Shown piece after piece: positions 23,310 through 33,772 of a stretch of DNA of 64,000 nucleotides (positions are counted from its first letter, which is position 1; every line of letters starts with the position of its first letter). A model generated the notes under the pieces. That model saw only the letters and a list, made by a program, of their open reading frames with translations, did not search any database and had not been told where the DNA came from. The DNA lies in assembly GCA_023897205.1 (NCBI GenBank), contig JAHWDD010000001.1, forward strand, positions 2,914,001 through 2,978,000, written 5' to 3'. Made by a program: the position numbers and the translations under genes. Source of the DNA: Exophiala sp. HKRS030. Its lineage: Eukaryota; Ascomycota; Eurotiomycetes; Chaetothyriales; Herpotrichiellaceae.

Positions 23310-24497
23310 ATGGCTCCACCTCCGAACGCCGAAAAGGCGAATCTCCAATCCCACCTCAACAACCTAGATCGCCAGTCACAACAGCAGTCGCAGGATCTGC
23401 CTCCGGCGTATGAGAACAGCCTCGTGGAAGCACCGACACCTACGACTCAAGCCAGCACAGGACCTTCTCACCATTCCCGACAACAACGATCCATCTCAAT
23501 CCCATCACAAAACCCTCTCCATTCGCTTGCAAGACTGACCCGATTCAACTTCGCTCATTACCTTACTCAAATCCCCGCTAGTACCATCTCCACGGACCAA
23601 GTTACCATCACAACCACGCATCCAGAATACTCGGCCAAGCAGTTTGCATTGGCCAAGTTCATCCGTGAACAGGCTGCTCTACCGCCAAAACCTATCATGA
23701 TCGTACGCGGAACGCATAGCGCGTATTCCGGTGGCGCGGGCGCGACGCATGTTGATTTTGAGATCCGAGTCAATTTGACGGGTCTCCTTGATTTGGACTC
23801 TGGGTCCGACTTGATCGATGGGGAAGAGGGTGGTGGGAGAATCAGAGTCAAGATCTTTCAACCGACGTCTGCTTCCTCTTCGGCTTCTCCCTCGACCGCA
23901 TCGTCTTCGACAATCAGACAACGACCTAATGAATCTCCACTTGATACCTGGATTCGCAAGTTCACCACAGAGTCATCATCCTCGGCTACCGGTGCAGAAA
24001 ACCGCAGTTTCACAATCAGTCGCGTCCCGGTCAATTTTCCCATCGGTATCCTCGAGGGTCACGTGCGTACATTGATCGCTGCCACGAGGTATCGAGGCAA
24101 AGTGACGGTCGAGTTCCCTGTGCTTTACAAAGATGTCGTTGTCAGCCGTACTAGTGGCAATTGGTTCGTCAAATTGGTAGGGTTGTACAACGTTAAGAGA
24201 TTCGAGGTGGTGGAGTCGGTCTGGAGTGTCGGCGGCGGTCTGGATGAGCATGGAGAAGGTTTGGGAGACAGTGATTTTGCAGGCAGCAGCAGTAGTGTAG
24301 CAGCAGCGGATCGAGAGGGATATAGGAATGGTAGAGCCGGGCTGGTGGCTCAGGAGTGGTGGAAGGAGTGGAAGCCGGCTATGTTGAATGCTGTGCTTGG
24401 CGGAAAGAAAGGCTGGGTTACGGTGGAGGATTGGCTGGAGGCGAAAATGGGTGTCAAGGAGAAGGATAAGGGTAGGGATTGGGGCATGGATGGATGA
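23310..24497 (+). CDS. Conserved fungal protein of unknown function
   Basis: Single exon, 395 residues, start at the ATG at 23310 (MAPPPNAEKANLQSHL). The frame continues upstream, but that part has no family-like sequence. The N-terminus is Gln/Ser-rich and carries a PPAYEN motif, which could be a PPxY-type WW-domain ligand (inference). The structured part holds ISTDQVTITTTHPEYSAKQF with ALAKFIREQAALPPKPIMIVRGTHS, DFEIRVNLTGLLDL, a Ser-rich linker, PLDTWIRKFTTE, and RVPVNFPIGILEGHVRTLI with AATRYRGKVTVEFPV. These blocks match a conserved ascomycete family without assigned function, as far as I recall. A Gly/Ser-rich insertion precedes the C-terminal WWKEWKPAMLNAVLGGKKGWVTVEDWLE. No signal peptide or membrane span. 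Confidence 0.85.
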   Translation: MAPPPNAEKANLQSHLNNLDRQSQQQSQDLPPAYENSLVEAPTPTTQASTGPSHHSRQQRSISIPSQNPLHSLARLTRFNFAHYLTQIPASTISTDQVTITTTHPEYSAKQFALAKFIREQAALPPKPIMIVRGTHSAYSGGAGATHVDFEIRVNLTGLLDLDSGSDLIDGEEGGGRIRVKIFQPTSASSSASPSTASSSTIRQRPNESPLDTWIRKFTTESSSSATGAENRSFTISRVPVNFPIGILEGHVRTLIAATRYRGKVTVEFPVLYKDVVVSRTSGNWFVKLVGLYNVKRFEVVESVWSVGGGLDEHGEGLGDSDFAGSSSSVAAADREGYRNGRAGLVAQEWWKEWKPAMLNAVLGGKKGWVTVEDWLEAKMGVKEKDKGRDWGMDG

Positions 24498-25364
24498 GTT
24501 AAATGGTCCCGGTGTGTCGGTGTTGATATGGTTTGGGATAACGCTGGATGTATATGTATACTTACAACGACTGCTATTAATGGGATACTATGAGTTGTAG
24601 TCACAACGGTTTGACTCTTTTACTCTGCCCTGATCATGAGGATAGGATGTATGCTTGCGACGGTCAAGATATGCGAGAATAAACGTCCATATAGACAAGG
24701 CTTGTATGAACATGCAGTGGTCGAGCAGTATGTAAGGTAAAGTGTTCGACTGTTGAGCAGTCATGATATCCAAGTAAAATAGCAACCCAAATATACTCTG
24801 TACAGAAGTACTAAGTACCTAAGTGAGTGCCCATTTGTTAGAACGATTGGCCAGTCAAAGGGCGGTACTGGCTATTTGGGGGATCTAACCCAGTAGAGTC
24901 TAGGCTCGTCAGCATGCCTAAGTTTCTTGAAGAGACACGAAGAGGTCAGGTGGTCCACAACCACAACCACAGCCTCGGTCATTCCCGACACCATGGGCGT
25001 CTTTCCCCATCCTCAGTCAACTCAACGACATAGTCTTCAGTCAATTCTGTGTGGCTTTCACCCTGAAATATATCAAAACCACACGAGACCGCCAAGAAGT
25101 AAACAACAAGTCGATTGACCTTTGTACAGGACCAATGGACACGCAGTGAGATGCCTGTCAAGGTCTTCCCGAGTTCCCGAGTCATCGTATAAAATGATGG
25201 CTGCCTGACTCACCCTGTCCATCTATGATATAGTCCAACGCCAATCAAGTCTTTGGCGTAACAGTCAAGGTCTAGTTCCTTTGAGGATCAGGATCTGTGG
25301 ACGACTTTTGTGACTACCCTTTCCTTGAAGTGACAGTGGGAAAGGCTGACTTCCTTCTGGCAAT
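24498..25364. other. Intergenic
   Basis: Nothing coding seen. An AAGTACTAAGTACC motif lies near 24808. Confidence 0.5.
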
Positions 25365-26768
25365 ATGGCTATACTCATGCAGTTTGTCTTCCTGGCACTG
25401 ACGGTCGCCACTGGATCACAGGCAAAGCGGCTACACAACAGTAAACCGCAAGATGTCGATCTTGTTCAGGACTTGTTGACCAGCCCAGGCTCAAATCAGG
25501 TTCAGAATGGCCACTTTGTGCGTATCCTTCAACTTCAAATTGGCTGTTTCGTCACCCTTGCTTACTTGGAGATAGGCACTGGATAGTATCTTTTTCCATG
25601 AGATGCCCAAGCATGGCGACGGGCAATTCCACTCGCTCTCTATAGATTCCGAGCTTGCTCTGCTGGGTTCGGGCGAGGAGAAAGTTGACAGAAGCTCACT
25701 CCGAATCCGGTCGAAACCTATGCTTCTGAGTCGAGGGATTGGGTCCCAAGCGAGATTTATAGGAGGTAATAATCTTCTCCATGAGCAGGTACTCGGCGAT
25801 GCAGATGTCCATTCCTGGGAGACGGTTACCCTACCTGGTCCGGCCATTGAAGACAAAGAGACTGTAGTCAACCTGGCCAAGATGTGCAGTGATGCATATG
25901 TCGAAGCCCCATCTCAACCCAGCTGGCTCAATACCTCATTGGGATTCAATCATTCTGACACTTTTGGCTGGAAGACTGATGGACTCAGAGGTCATGTGTT
26001 CACGGACAAGACCAATGAGACGGTCATCATTGCATTCAAGGGGACTTCAATCGGTATGAGACAAGGTCCCAGACCTGTCACCGTTTTCTAATTGCCCCAT
26101 CTTTAGACCCTCGAGACGGTTGGTCCTCAAACGACAGGTTCAACGATAACCAACTCTTCAGTTGCTGCTGTGCAACACAACGTCCTCCACCATGGCTCTA
26201 CCCATCAGTATGTGGCTGCCGTAGCGATACTTACCAATGCAATTCGACCTGCATCACCCAAGAAATCTTGCAATCTGACCGATACTACGTCACAGCACTA
26301 AACGTGGTGCGAAATGTATCCTCTTCCTATCCGACCGCCAGCAACTTCTGGGTCGTTGGCCATTCTCTCGGTGGAGCTATGGCAAGTCTGATGGGCCTTA
26401 CATTTGGTCTGCCTTCAGTCTCTTACGAGGCTGTGCCAGAAAAACTTGCAGCAGTAAGACTCGGTCTAGCAATCCCACCGCATTCAGGAGCTTTCCATGT
26501 TGGCAATACCGCAGATCCGGTTTACATGGGCGCATGTAATGGTTATTTCAGCTCATGCTCGATCGCGGGCTTTGCATTTGAGTCGCAATGCCATACTGGC
26601 AAGAGATGTGTTTATGACACTGTGGGCGAGAAAGGATGGCGTTCCAATATAAATAATCACCGGCTTAATGTGGTCATTCCCGACGTTCTGGAAGCTTATG
26701 ATACCACACCTGCGTGTGAATCTGACGACGAGTGTGTGGACTGCTATAACTGGAAATTTTACAATTGA
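25365..26768 (+). CDS. Atg15-like class 3 lipase, short form
   Basis: Exons 25365-25517, 25612-26053 and 26107-26768, all in phase; 418 residues. A signal peptide or anchor (MAILMQFVFLALTVATGSQA) is followed by the Atg15-type blocks GDADVHSWETVTLPG, NLAKMCSDAYVE, DGLRGHVFTDKTNETVIIAFKGTS, FNDNQLFSCCCA, and NFWVVGHSLGGAMASLMGLTFGLP (nucleophile elbow GHSLG). Further blocks are NTADPVYMGACNG, SSCSIAGFAFESQCHTGKRCVYDT and ESDDECVDCYNWKFYN. Atg15 is the vacuolar lipase that breaks down autophagic and Cvt bodies after delivery through the multivesicular-body route. This copy stops directly after the CVDC-NWKF block and lacks the long C-terminal tail of many Atg15 proteins. It may be a paralogue; a second copy elsewhere in the genome would decide. 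Confidence 0.88.
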
Positions 26769-26929
26769 AAACCCTTGTCGATTCACGATCAATGACAGGC
26801 ATTAAGTATCATAAAGATATGAGAAGTTGCTTCGGAACAGGATATATGGCCCCCACCACCACTTCCTGCGAGCACTGGTGAACATGCGCAAGAGCCGACA
26901 CACTCGAGCGCAAGATTCTTCCAAATCCA

Positions 26930-27703
26930 CTACCATAGAACCTCTACCAGTGCCAAATCAGACCCTTGCGTCTCCCAAAATCCAGCATTCTTATACTTCC
27001 CCTTTTCCGACCTCACCAATTCAACCACAACATTGGCACCCTCAAGTGGATCCCTGGTGCCTCTAAACCCATTGAATGCTGTTCTACAATGTCCCGGGCT
27101 CACCACTGCAAACTCAACATCTCGATTCTTTTCATCTCTACTCATTTCCACGGTCAACATGTTTAGTGCTGTCTTGGACAAGACGTAGGGGATTGATACC
27201 GTCGGCGGTAACAAGCCTTCTGAGGACCGGGTTATGGATCCCCTTGCGGACGAGATCTGGATGACTTTCCCGCGGCCAAAAGGACTATCGCGAAGAAGTG
27301 GAAGAAACGCTTGAGTGACCATCGCGACCGATGTTATGTTTGTATCGAAAACTTGAGCATAGATCTCACGCCACGAGGAAGTGTCCGATGATGATGGTAT
27401 TGCTGCATAGCCTGCATTGTTTATCAGGACGTCGAGTCGGCCGTACTGGTTTTGAATTGTGTCAAGAGCGGCAAAGATCGATTTGTCCGATGTGACATCA
27501 ATGACAACCTCTTGTATTGCTGCTTTGATCTCGAGACGGTCGAGCTGCTCGATCGCTTCTTTGCCGATTTTTGAGTCGCGACATCCCAGCAAAAATGTCG
27601 AATCCGCTGTCTCAGTTTGAGAAGCAAGAGCTTGGATTATGGCGAATCCGATACCTCGGTTTGCACCGGTGACCAGGATTACTCGTTGTGGATGTGTCGA
27701 CAT
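26930..27703 (-). CDS. Short-chain dehydrogenase/reductase
   Basis: Single exon of 257 residues starting MSTHPQRVILVTGANRGIGFAI. The TGANRGIG nucleotide-binding motif, the GCRD region after strand 2, VIDVTSD, the NNAG motif, a Ser in QISSARGS, and the catalytic pair in YVLSK identify a classical SDR. The protein is cytosolic with no targeting signal visible. The substrate cannot be told from sequence; the block after the active site (VVSPGHCRTAFNGFRG) resembles carbonyl-reductase-like members. It runs toward the lipase gene (convergent, about 160 bases apart). Confidence 0.93.
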   Translation of the reverse strand: MSTHPQRVILVTGANRGIGFAIIQALASQTETADSTFLLGCRDSKIGKEAIEQLDRLEIKAAIQEVVIDVTSDKSIFAALDTIQNQYGRLDVLINNAGYAAIPSSSDTSSWREIYAQVFDTNITSVAMVTQAFLPLLRDSPFGRGKVIQISSARGSITRSSEGLLPPTVSIPYVLSKTALNMLTVEMSRDEKNRDVEFAVVSPGHCRTAFNGFRGTRDPLEGANVVVELVRSEKGKYKNAGFWETQGSDLALVEVLW

Positions 27704-28463
27704 TATTTTGATTGAGCCGCAGATTGATAGTCAGGACTGTTAGAAATGCACTGGGGTCAAGTACTCGAGCTCGCTCATGAGAGCGGACATACTGCATCAG
27801 GGCCACCAAGGGACCGAACACGAGGGTGCCGGACTTATCGCAATGAAACGAAGTAAGCAATCGCACAACCGCGACGTTGACTTATAGTGGCTAACGTTGT
27901 ACGACAGAAGTACAAGTTCAGGCGCGTTCAAGCGGAGATAGCATGATATCTCCATCTCTTGACCCCGATGTCGGATGTGAGAGTACCAAGCATGTGCCCG
28001 ACTGCCACGTGACTGCTTTGGAGTGGATGCTGAAGAAGGATCCCATCTGTTCTCTCAAGAGGAGGAGAACGATCGACGCGAACTTTGCTAGCTCTGGCAG
28101 ATACCGTTCAAACTATCGTCATCACTTTGCGGATAGTCTTTGCCGTGACAGCACCTTATATCAGAAGACAGGAACTTGGCATCGCCAAACTATTTGCGGC
28201 ATTGCACTAAGCAAGCACCGACCAATCGGAGATTTCCCCCTTGAGTACTCAGATCGTACCTGAACAGGGCGATGCTGTGGACTTGATCGAAGTGGACCTG
28301 TCACCAAGTGGTGACGCAGTCTATCATTATTGTGGGAGGCCATGCACGATGCACACGAGCAAGGGGTGCATGCATTTGCGTGTAAAGTGCCTGCATAAGT
28401 GCACCCTGTGGCCATGGGCACCGGATTCCTTCTCCTGGGATCTAAAGTGCTTGCATTTATGCC
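27704..28463. other. Divergent intergenic region with imperfect repeat
   Basis: Between the SDR gene (minus) and the kinase-like gene (plus). A plus-strand open frame at about 27943-28263 has no recognisable content. Two copies of a 20-base TAAAGTGC-led element occur just before the downstream start (listed separately). Confidence 0.5.
28383..28462 (+). repeat. Imperfect direct repeat ahead of the kinase-like gene
   Basis: Copies at 28383-28402 and 28443-28462 share TAAAGTGC, then YTGCAT, then TGC, and differ at a few positions. An ATG in a GCCATGG context at 28413 follows the first copy. The real start, also GCCATGG, follows the second. Confidence 0.6.
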
Positions 28464-29846
28464 ATGGCGCAAGGTACACGGGGTGAAGGTCCTACATGCA
28501 ACATTCTGAATTTTATCTACGATGACAGTGATGGCTGTGCATTGACTGTGCTGATTAATGGTATCCGGTTTCATATCATCGTCGATGCAGATGAAGTCAG
28601 GCGGCACAAGGACTCTGATCTTTGGTGGTCATACAAGGAACATATAGAAGCTGTCAAAAGCAAAGATGAGGATGATCGTGAGAATATCACACCTTCACAT
28701 CGTCTTGATGAAGGAGACAAATCCGGAAGGGATCGTGACGAAGAACAAGAGAGACCAAGATCGGTCACTTCCGAAACCAAATCAGATCATGACAGTGCGG
28801 TCGATATGAGCGATGATCGGAGGCGGTTGCGAAGTGCAGAGAAAGATGCCGATGCAGAAGAGACCCCAGACGCAGAGAAATCACTACAAAATTGGATTTT
28901 GTCAATGTTCGCCGAGGAAACCGAAAGGCTTTTCCCCACACAGAAGGAAAGATCCAAGCGAACATTGCATGCATGGTATAACGGCACCACACGCTTTTTC
29001 GAGTTCAAGGCCGATGGTAAATCGCTGATACCAGAGGAATTGAAGGAAACGGCAGATTTGAAGCAACGAATCTACGCATTGATACCCCGGGTACCATTAC
29101 CGAAGTATCTGCGAAACACAAACGTACCATGGAGAAATTCTGCAGACATCGAGGTATTGTCAGAAATCAATTTCCCCGAACCAGCACATCCTGGCGACGT
29201 ACAGGTAGCGGATGAAATACAATTCTTCAAACCGGTTGATCCTACTCAACCACAGGCAATGAAGCGAGAATTGAAGCTACTGAAGCAAATCGACGACCTA
29301 GGTCTGTCAGACAAGATCCGTGTCCCTAAACTCCTTCGCTTAGTCGGATTCGAGAACAGCAAAACCGAAATCATGGGATACCTGCTCACAAAAATCCCTT
29401 CACCCCAGCCATTGACTACACTGTTAAGCTCGGAGACATCTGAGGACAGACGACTGAAATGGGCCGACGAAAGCAAGGACATCGTACAGACTCTACACAA
29501 GCATAAGATCATATGGGGTGATGCAAAAGCAGATAACTTTATGGTCGATGAGAATGATGATTTGTGGATCATTGATTTCGGAGGGAGTTATACCGAGGGC
29601 TGGGTTGATCCTGAGCTGGCCGAAACAAAGGAAGGCGATTGTATGGGTTTGGACAAGATCGTGAATGCCCTCGTCGATCCGGATGAAAATACCTTTTTAC
29701 CTGGTGAGGAAGAGGAGAGCGAGTATGGTGATGATGGTGACTATATTCCAACAGGAGAGAAGCGGAGGCGGGATTCGAAGGAGGAGAGGGAGAACGAAGA
29801 TGGCGAGGACAGAAGACAGTCGACAAAGAGGAGAAAACCAAGATGA
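28464..29846 (+). CDS. Protein-kinase-like protein with atypical catalytic loop
   Basis: Single exon, 460 residues, start at the ATG in GCCATGG at 28464. The N-terminal half is variable and charged (SKDEDDRENITPSH...). The C-terminal half has a kinase-like C-lobe: ILKQ-type helix KRELKLLKQIDDLGLSDK, PKLLRLVGFEN, GYLLTKIPSPQPL (hinge-like), a helix VQTLHKHKIIWGDAKADNFMVD around residue 351 standing for HRDxKxxN with Trp-Gly for His-Arg, and IIDFGGSYTEGWVDPEL at residue 371 (DFG). A glycine-rich loop and the usual VAIK lysine are not evident. The C-terminus is acidic and then basic (KRRRDSKEERE...KRRKPR), which fits nuclear import. It belongs to a fungal family of kinase-like proteins. Activity is doubtful without an N-lobe lysine. 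Confidence 0.82.
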   Translation: MAQGTRGEGPTCNILNFIYDDSDGCALTVLINGIRFHIIVDADEVRRHKDSDLWWSYKEHIEAVKSKDEDDRENITPSHRLDEGDKSGRDRDEEQERPRSVTSETKSDHDSAVDMSDDRRRLRSAEKDADAEETPDAEKSLQNWILSMFAEETERLFPTQKERSKRTLHAWYNGTTRFFEFKADGKSLIPEELKETADLKQRIYALIPRVPLPKYLRNTNVPWRNSADIEVLSEINFPEPAHPGDVQVADEIQFFKPVDPTQPQAMKRELKLLKQIDDLGLSDKIRVPKLLRLVGFENSKTEIMGYLLTKIPSPQPLTTLLSSETSEDRRLKWADESKDIVQTLHKHKIIWGDAKADNFMVDENDDLWIIDFGGSYTEGWVDPELAETKEGDCMGLDKIVNALVDPDENTFLPGEEEESEYGDDGDYIPTGEKRRRDSKEERENEDGEDRRQSTKRRKPR

Positions 29847-30706
29847 CTTCGATGAGAGGATCGACTGCGCGGAGATTCATTGACTCAACACAGCGAATCT
29901 TACACTTCCTGTCTTGTGTTCGCATGTTCATGACATAAGTAAATGCTACATGCCAAATGCTTGTCCTCCCTCCGTATGCTCAAAAAGCGTATAACCATGT
30001 CCCCTCATATCAGACATAGCCAGCTGAGACAAATGCAGACCGAAATGACAAAGGGCTAAGCAGGGCTAATATGAAGATGTAAAATATACGCGTGCGCACA
30101 ATACAGTACTTTCGCCCGTTGAATCTGGATGAAACATGTCAAGTCCAACATATCTGCTGGAAAGGTTGACATTGGCACTGGATCCAGCTTCTCCTTATCA
30201 ACGACGTCAGGTTATCAACACACCCACCCCTGTAGCCAACGAACTAGTTAACTAGGCTTGGGGGATTCATGAAACCATCAGAAAAAAGCCACAGGCGACT
30301 TTGCATGTGGGAAACTCAACACTTGGTCGTTTCGTTATATTCTGTAATAAAACATGGCACACCCTCAATAAGACTGTGCAGGGCCATCGATTTCCTTTTG
30401 TTTACAGCCCAGGAATGTCCATTCGGGTGGTCGGTCGGGCCCCAGTCACACCACAACCTCATTCTCCACGGCACATCGGGTGGAGAGCTCGGGCGGGTCT
30501 TTGACCTTACTCAACTCAAAATCACCAACCTACGTACACGACATAGTTGAAAGACTCTCTTGTAAAGAAGAACACGGAGCTTATTGTGCATTTTCACGAC
30601 TTTGGCAAATATTTGTCTTGAAAAAAATCCCAACTTCTCTGGCGACAAGGGACCCCTACCCCTGGGCCTTGACGACTGTAGGTTCAGTACATAACTCACC
30701 GCACTT
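29847..30706. other. Intergenic
   Basis: No gene supported; open frames here are short and unconserved to my eye. Confidence 0.5.
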
Positions 30707-32052
30707 ATGAAACGACCAACTGGCAACGGGCGCGATGCTCGCAGCAGCGGGACGCGAATCACCGACGCCATCGTCGTCTCCTCACCCGGCGCACCATTCA
30801 CATACCAACAGATCCAACTACACGACACACTGCGGCCGGATGAAGTCGGCGTCCGCATCAAAGCCACCGGGCTGTGCCTCACCGACCTCAACTTCGCCAA
30901 GGAGAAGTCGATGCCGGAACTCTTCCCTGCCGTGTTGGGACACGAGGGCGCGGGCATCGTAGAGCGCATCGGCTCGCAGGTGACCAAGGTCGCCGTCGGC
31001 GACCATGTCATCGTCACGTACTCGTGTTGCGGCGACTGTAAATACTGCGACCGCAAGGAGACCGCGTATTGTGATGAGTGGTTCAGGTATAATTTCGGCG
31101 TTGGCAGGTTGGATGGTTCAAAGGTCTTCTCGACTGTCAAGGATGGAAGGAGGATTACTTCGCATTTCTTCGGGCAGAGTAGTTTTGCCAGGGATATTTT
31201 GGTCTCGGAGAATGGCCTGGTCAAGGTTGATAGACATGTGCCCTTTGAGTTGGCTGCGCCGTTGGCTTGTGGAGTTATGACAGGGGCTGGAGGTGAGTTT
31301 TCTTGTCCGTTGTTTGATTTGGTTCATATGGCTGTCGTCGTGACTACGAGGTCGTGCTGATCCAGGATCTTTTGTTTGATTGCTTAGCTATGCTCAACGT
31401 GGTGGTTCCAACAAGCGATATGGCTGTGGTTGTTGTCGGGGTAGGGGCGGTAGGGTTATCGGCGATCATGGCTCTGAAACTGCTCGAGCATCCTCCACGC
31501 AAGATCATTGCTGTTGATGTGGTGTCTTCACGACTGGAACTGGCGAGGTCTTTTGGCGCCACTCATGGTATCAATTCGAAAGTCCGTCCAGATCTGATGA
31601 AGGTCTTACTGGATATTACACGTGGCAGAGGCGTGGATGGAGCCATTGACACTACGGGGAACCCTGAGGTGATCAAGAGTCTGATCCACAGTGCGGCAAG
31701 GAAGGGCAAGGTTGTCACAGTAGGGGTTGGAGATGTGAGTACACAACTTGCAGTGACTTGATGTGTTCTCAGATTACGAACATGGAGTGCTAACAAGGAT
31801 ATTCTTCCACAGCTCTCGGCAGAAGTCTCGCACAACATGTTTGAGATGGTCAACTCAGGTTGCAGCTACATCGGATGTAATCAAGGAGATTGCTATCCTC
31901 AGGAGTTTCTACCGGATCTACTCACGGCGAACGAGTTGGGTAAGTTTCCATACGATCAATTAATCAGGACATACGCGGCGAAGGACATAGACAAGGCTGC
32001 GAAGGATGTGTTGAGCGGGAAAACGGTCAAGGCGGTTTTGTTATGGGACTGA
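30707..32052 (+). CDS. Zinc-dependent alcohol dehydrogenase (MDR family)
   Basis: Exons 30707-31292, 31388-31734 and 31813-32052; 390 residues. The first junction, GGAG|CTATGCTC, gives GVMTGAGAMLNVVV, the usual helix before the NAD site. Catalytic zinc ligands are in ATGLCLTDLNF (Cys) and LGHEGAGIVERIG (His/Glu). The structural zinc loop is CCGDCKYCDRKETAYC (Cys-x2-Cys-x2-Cys-x7-Cys). The Rossmann motif is VGVGAVGLSAIMALK. Later blocks are GVDGAIDTTGNPEVI and NELGKFPYDQLIRTY. Overall it is closest to the aryl-alcohol or class-III-like branch of medium-chain dehydrogenases; the substrate is not defined. A long open frame on the opposite strand of exon 1 is a shadow of this gene. Confidence 0.94.
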
Positions 32053-32556
32053 TTGGAGGATGACTATGGGGGTCTGTTTGGGAGTATGGTTGGATCTTAA
32101 ATCTTTGATGTATATATTGGGCGTTAATACTTTGGAATATTTCCAATAGTAGAGCAGGATGGAATTGCCGCACGAGTAAAATATCTTTCGTAAGTCGAGA
32201 ACAACCTGGTGGTCCCCCATCGCCACAGCCTTGCCGAATGCAGCCTCGCGCGATCTTATCGCTCAGCCTCGGCACGTGGGGGCGATTCATCCGTCGATCT
32301 GATTCCAATTATTGGCGCCAATCTAGAAACTTCGCAGCCTTACGCAAGCATTCCATCTCTCACCTCTACTCAATCCTCACACACCTCCACCGCCACCCGT
32401 GACGACGGCGCACGCCAGCCTGGACCTTGACCTTGACGTGGCGCCGTTTCCTTACTCATCAGCTTTTCACCTTGAACTCTCGCTAAAGACACATCACTAT
32501 CCAGATCAAACGCATACTACATAACCCATCCAATCCCCACCCACCCACCGCCCACT
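32053..32556. other. Intergenic / leader of AN1 gene
   Basis: About 500 bases. The last 250 are C/A-rich and look like the 5' leader of the AN1 zinc-finger gene. Confidence 0.5.
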
Positions 32557-33470
32557 ATGTCGACCTCAACACCACCCCCAACGGAACCCAGCTACACAGC
32601 CATGGACAAAGACGTAGAAGCGATCGGCGCACACTGCGAACTCCCCTACTGCCACGTTCTCGACTTCCTCCCTTTCCGCTGCGACTCGTGCCACCACACC
32701 TACTGCCTGGACCACCGGTCAGAGACGGCACACAAATGCTCGCACGCCGGCGAATGGGCCAAGAACCGACGGCGCAACGAGATCGGGTACTCGTCATCAT
32801 CATCAACCCCATCCTCAGGCAAACCCACACTCCAAACCGCGACGCAATGCAGTTCGCCAACCTGCAAGACCTTCATCCACACGCTGCAAAACACCGGCGT
32901 GCACTGCACGACGTGCAATCGGGAATACTGCCTGAAACACCGGCTGCGCGAGGACCACGACTGCAAGAACCTGACGCCGCTGGGCGCGCGACCCGTCGAC
33001 ATCGCAATCCAGACGAACAAGGAGAAACTCAAACTCGGCTTCGGCCGCCTCAAGTCGTGGGGCAAAGTGCAGCAGGAGGCGTTGAAGCCCAAGCCCAAAC
33101 CCACGAGCAAAGCCGCACAGCTAGCCGCGTTGAACACGCTGAAGAAAAACGCCAAGGGCGACGACAAGCTGGCCCCGGAGAAGCGTGTCTATCTACATGT
33201 GGAGGCTGAGTCGGCATCGACGACGAGTAAATTGCCCCGGGCAGAGTTGTTCTTCAGTCAGGATTGGAGTGTGGGTCGGTTGTTGGACGAGGCGGCTAAG
33301 AAGTTGCAGGTCGCGAATGTGAATAATCGCGTCGAGACCGAGGAGCAGCGGTTGAGGGTTTATCATGTTGAGGGGGCAGGTTGTTGGATTTCCCGGAGAA
33401 GGTTGGCGCCGCGTTGGCAACGGGCAATACGGTTGTGTTGCTGCGCGGTGTCGGTCCGGTTGAGGTGTGA
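32557..33470 (+). CDS. AN1-type zinc-finger protein, apparent 1-base frame break
   Basis: Starts at the ATG at 32557. Two AN1 fingers are clear. The first is CELPYCHVLDFLPFRCDSC with HHTYCLDHRSETAHKC at about residues 28-64. The second is CSSPTCKTFIHTLQN-VHCTTCNREYCLKHRLREDHDC at about residues 93-130. A Lys-rich linker follows, then a ubiquitin-like C-terminal segment (KRVYLHVEAE...WSVGRLLDEAAKKLQV...RLRVYHVEG). This matches the Cuz1/ZFAND1-like family, which links Cdc48 and the proteasome under stress. After VEG the frame breaks at the GGGGG run 33372-33376. One more G gives RLLDFPEKVG...TVVLLRGVGPVEV, the expected end, stopping at 33470. Read as given, the protein ends in an unconserved basic tail at 33474. 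A sequencing deletion is likely. Confidence 0.88.
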
Positions 33471-33772
33471 TTGATTGAGCGAGTCTCGTGGTGGACTGTG
33501 AGAAACTTGGGTTTGCATGCATAGCGACGGTGTTCTACGGTTGGGTTTATGCTGGCGAGATCAGTCTCAGCCCCCATATAACGATTCATGCAGTGCCAGT
33601 GCGAATAGATCTTGCAGAAGAACGTATCTATATTAGATATGTCCTGCTAAATAGGAAAAACCTTTCGATTATGACAAGAACAGCCTCGTTGAGGATGACC
33701 CGGTATATCTTGTGCGCTACTTCATACATGAACCCTTTCCCTAAGAATGTCTACCTGTCCCAGAACCCATTA

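Noticed and set aside
30511..31224. 237-residue open frame on the minus strand
   Set aside because: It lies opposite exon 1 of the zinc alcohol dehydrogenase, starts without an ATG context, and has no recognisable domain; a shadow frame.
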